Notes under the pieces: generated by a model
What the model was told of the DNA's origin: nothing
The model's input: only the letters and a program-made list of their open reading frames with translations
Database searches by the model: none
Made by a program: the position numbers and the translations under genes
Shown: piece by piece, positions 62,451-64,000 of the stretch
Position numbering within the stretch: position 1 is the first letter of the stretch
Layout: each line of letters opens with the position of its first letter
Assembly: GCF_003478995.1 (NCBI RefSeq)
Contig: NZ_QUGI01000007.1
Location: 124,001 to 188,000 of the forward strand
Length of the DNA: 64,000 nt
Source of the DNA: Pseudoflavonifractor sp. AF19-9AC
Lineage (GTDB): Bacteria > Bacillota > Clostridia > Oscillospirales > Oscillospiraceae
Reading direction: 5' to 3'

Positions 62451-62921
62451 ATGGAATTGACTCATTTTAACGAGCAGGGCCGGGCCCGGATGGTGGACGT
62501 ATCGGAGAAGGCGGTGACCTACCGCACCGCCAAGGCCGCAGGCCGGGTGTGGATGAATCCGGAAACCCTGGAAAAGGTACGTCAGGGCAGCATGGCCAAG
62601 GGAGACGTGCTGGCGGTGGCCCAGGTGGCGGGCATTATGGCCGCCAAACGCACCTGGGAGCTCATTCCCATGTGCCACCCCCTCCCTCTCACCTCCATCA
62701 ACATCACCTTCGCCTTCCAGGAAAACGCCCTGGACATTCAGGCCCAGGTGAAGTGCAGCGGAGAGACCGGCGTGGAGATGGAGGCGCTGACGGCGGTGTC
62801 CGCCACGGCCCTCACCGTGTACGACATGTGCAAAGCAGTGCAGCGGGACATGGTCATTGACCAGATCCGGCTGCTGGAAAAAACAGGCGGAAAAAGCGGC
62901 GTGTTCCGCAGGGAGGAATAA
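62451..62921 (+). CDS. moaC: MoaC, cyclic pyranopterin monophosphate synthase
   Basis: 156 residues. Family signatures [34 protein letters not shown] and [10 protein letters not shown] are all present. It follows moaA by 3 bases. Confidence 0.95.
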   Translation: MELTHFNEQGRARMVDVSEKAVTYRTAKAAGRVWMNPETLEKVRQGSMAKGDVLAVAQVAGIMAAKRTWELIPMCHPLPLTSINITFAFQENALDIQAQVKCSGETGVEMEALTAVSATALTVYDMCKAVQRDMVIDQIRLLEKTGGKSGVFRREE

Positions 62922-62924
62922 CAA

Positions 62925-63365
62925 ATGGCAGAAGTAACGGCAGTTTGCATCAGTGAACGGAAGGGGACCCGGAAGCACACGGTGCCCTTCATCGAGGTAA
63001 AAAAGGACCACGGCATCGTGGGGGACGCCCATGCGGGCAACTGGCACCGGCAGATCAGCCTCCTGGCCGACGAGAGTGTGGACACCATGCGGGGCAAGGG
63101 CGTGGAGCTCCAGCCCGGGGACTTTGCGGAGAACATCCTCACCCGGGGCCTTGAGCTGAACACCCTGCCCGTGGGCACGGTGCTCCGGGTGGGCGAGACC
63201 CGGCTTCAGGTCACCCAAATCGGCAAGGAGTGCCACAACGACTGCGAAATCCGCCGTCTGGTGGGCACCTGCGTCATGCCCACCAAGGGCATTTTCGCCA
63301 TCGTCCTGGACGAGGGGACCATCCGCCCCGGGGACACCATTTCTGTGGAGGAGAGCGCGACATGA
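62925..63365 (+). CDS. MOSC-domain protein
   Basis: 146 residues: KDHGIVGDAHAGNWHRQISL, LQPGDFAENILTRGLELNTL, and IGKECHNDCEIRRLVGTCVM with the conserved Cys. Small MOSC proteins act in Moco sulfur or selenium transfer. It overlaps the MoeA-like gene as ATGA. Confidence 0.9.
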   Translation: MAEVTAVCISERKGTRKHTVPFIEVKKDHGIVGDAHAGNWHRQISLLADESVDTMRGKGVELQPGDFAENILTRGLELNTLPVGTVLRVGETRLQVTQIGKECHNDCEIRRLVGTCVMPTKGIFAIVLDEGTIRPGDTISVEESAT

Positions 63366-64000
63366 AACTGATTGAAACCCAGAAGGCCGTGGGCCACGTG
63401 CTGTGCCACGACATGACTCAGATTATCCCCGGAGTGAGCAAGGGCCCCCGCTTTCGCAAGGGCCATGTGGTCACCGAGGAGGACATCCCCGTTCTGCTGT
63501 CCATGGGCAAGGAGAACCTCTATGTGTGGGAGATGGAGCCGGGCATGCTCCACGAAAACGACGCTGCCGAGCGGCTGTGCGCCCTGTGTCTGGGGGACAA
63601 CATGGAGCGCAGCGAGGCCAAGGAGGGCAAAATTGAGCTCACCGCCGCCCAGGACGGAGTGTTCCTGGTGGACACCCAGCGGCTGAACGCGGTGAACTCC
63701 ATCGACGACATCATGATTGCCACCCGCCGGGGGGGCGGCGCCGTCCACAAGGGGGACAAGCTGTGCGGCACCCGGGTCATTCCCCTGGTCATCCCCGAGG
63801 AAAAGCTTCAGAAGGCCGAGGAGGCCGCCGGGGACACCCCCCTGCTGTCCCTGCTGCCCTACAAGCTGAAAAAGGCCGGCGTCATCACCACCGGCAGTGA
63901 GGTGGCCAAGGGCCGCATTGAAGATCGCTTCACCCCTGTCATCGAGCAGAAGCTGGCCCCCTTCGGCATCACCATGACCGAGCACATGGTGGTGGACGAC
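63362..64000 (+). CDS. MoeA-like molybdopterin-binding protein, cut by window edge
   Basis: 213 codons are visible. The N-terminal part (VGHVLCHDMTQIIPGVSKGP, FRKGHVVTEEDIPVLLSMGK) is a MoeA/SAF-like region; the MogA-like domain starts with AGVITTGSEVAKGRIEDRF. This molybdopterin-binding type is common next to MOSC and MoaA genes in Clostridia. The remainder lies beyond the right edge. Confidence 0.85.
   Translation, partial: MKLIETQKAVGHVLCHDMTQIIPGVSKGPRFRKGHVVTEEDIPVLLSMGKENLYVWEMEPGMLHENDAAERLCALCLGDNMERSEAKEGKIELTAAQDGVFLVDTQRLNAVNSIDDIMIATRRGGGAVHKGDKLCGTRVIPLVIPEEKLQKAEEAAGDTPLLSLLPYKLKKAGVITTGSEVAKGRIEDRFTPVIEQKLAPFGITMTEHMVVDD

Overview
The window looks like the chromosome of a GC-rich gut Clostridium relative (Oscillospiraceae, Flavonifractor/Lawsonibacter-like). 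This is inferred from the Tn1549-type conjugative genes, tet(W), the serine-recombinase mobilizable elements, and a selenium/molybdenum cofactor operon of the kind found in those bacteria. No 16S gene is present, so the genus is a guess. Positions 1 to about 49,220 are one integrative conjugative element (ICE) whose left end lies outside the window. Positions 49,221 to 64,000 are resident chromosome.

The ICE backbone reads leftward from its right end: an excisionase-like gene, a replication-initiator-like gene, a PcfB-like gene, virD4, Maff2, virB6, PrgI, virB4, a cytosine methyltransferase, an NlpC/P60 transglycosylase/peptidase, a PAPS-reductase-like gene, DUF4315, DUF4366, topoisomerase III and an ArdA antirestriction fusion. 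Facing it on the plus strand are an XRE regulator, MobC and a relaxase. A PadR regulator and small accessory genes follow to the left, ending with a sigma-factor-like gene cut by the window edge. The ICE sits in the 3' half of a tRNA-Arg(CCT) gene.

Two serine-recombinase elements are nested in the ICE and each interrupts a transfer gene. Element 1 (23037-34105, 11.07 kb) carries tet(W) with its leader-peptide attenuator, a DnaC-like/RepA replication module with iterons inside repA, MobC and a relaxase; it splits Maff2. Element 2 (35083-44347, 9.27 kb) carries a MobA/MobL relaxase, a primase/helicase, TnpV and TnpW and two unknown genes; it splits virD4. Both genes become intact when the elements are removed at a shared dinucleotide, so the conjugation machinery is off in the integrated state and repairable by excision. 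The window therefore holds three separate relaxases.

The ICE also carries defence cargo. At 4.5-8.9 kb there is a lone AAA ATPase diverging from a three-gene CBASS operon: a CD-NTase, an E2-like protein with a SEC-C zinc motif, and an S-4TM membrane effector. Just after the CBASS promoter is a near-perfect CIRCE element, the operator of the heat-shock repressor HrcA. I consider this the most interesting signal in the window, because it suggests that anti-phage signalling is tied to the host chaperone stress response. A second AT-rich cargo gene with a PLD-like C-terminus lies next to the right attachment site.

The chromosomal part is an almost gapless 13-kb rightward operon behind a consensus sigma-A promoter: yedF, a class-V aminotransferase, a DUF3343 protein, yqeB, selD, an XdhC-like gene, a two-domain ModA-like lipoprotein, two different ModB/ModC pairs separated by a DUF364 gene, moaA, moaC, a MOSC protein and a MoeA-like gene cut by the right edge. 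yqeC diverges from it. Together these supply molybdate, molybdopterin and selenium for selenium-dependent molybdenum hydroxylases. The two-domain binding protein next to two permease/ATPase pairs is unusual.
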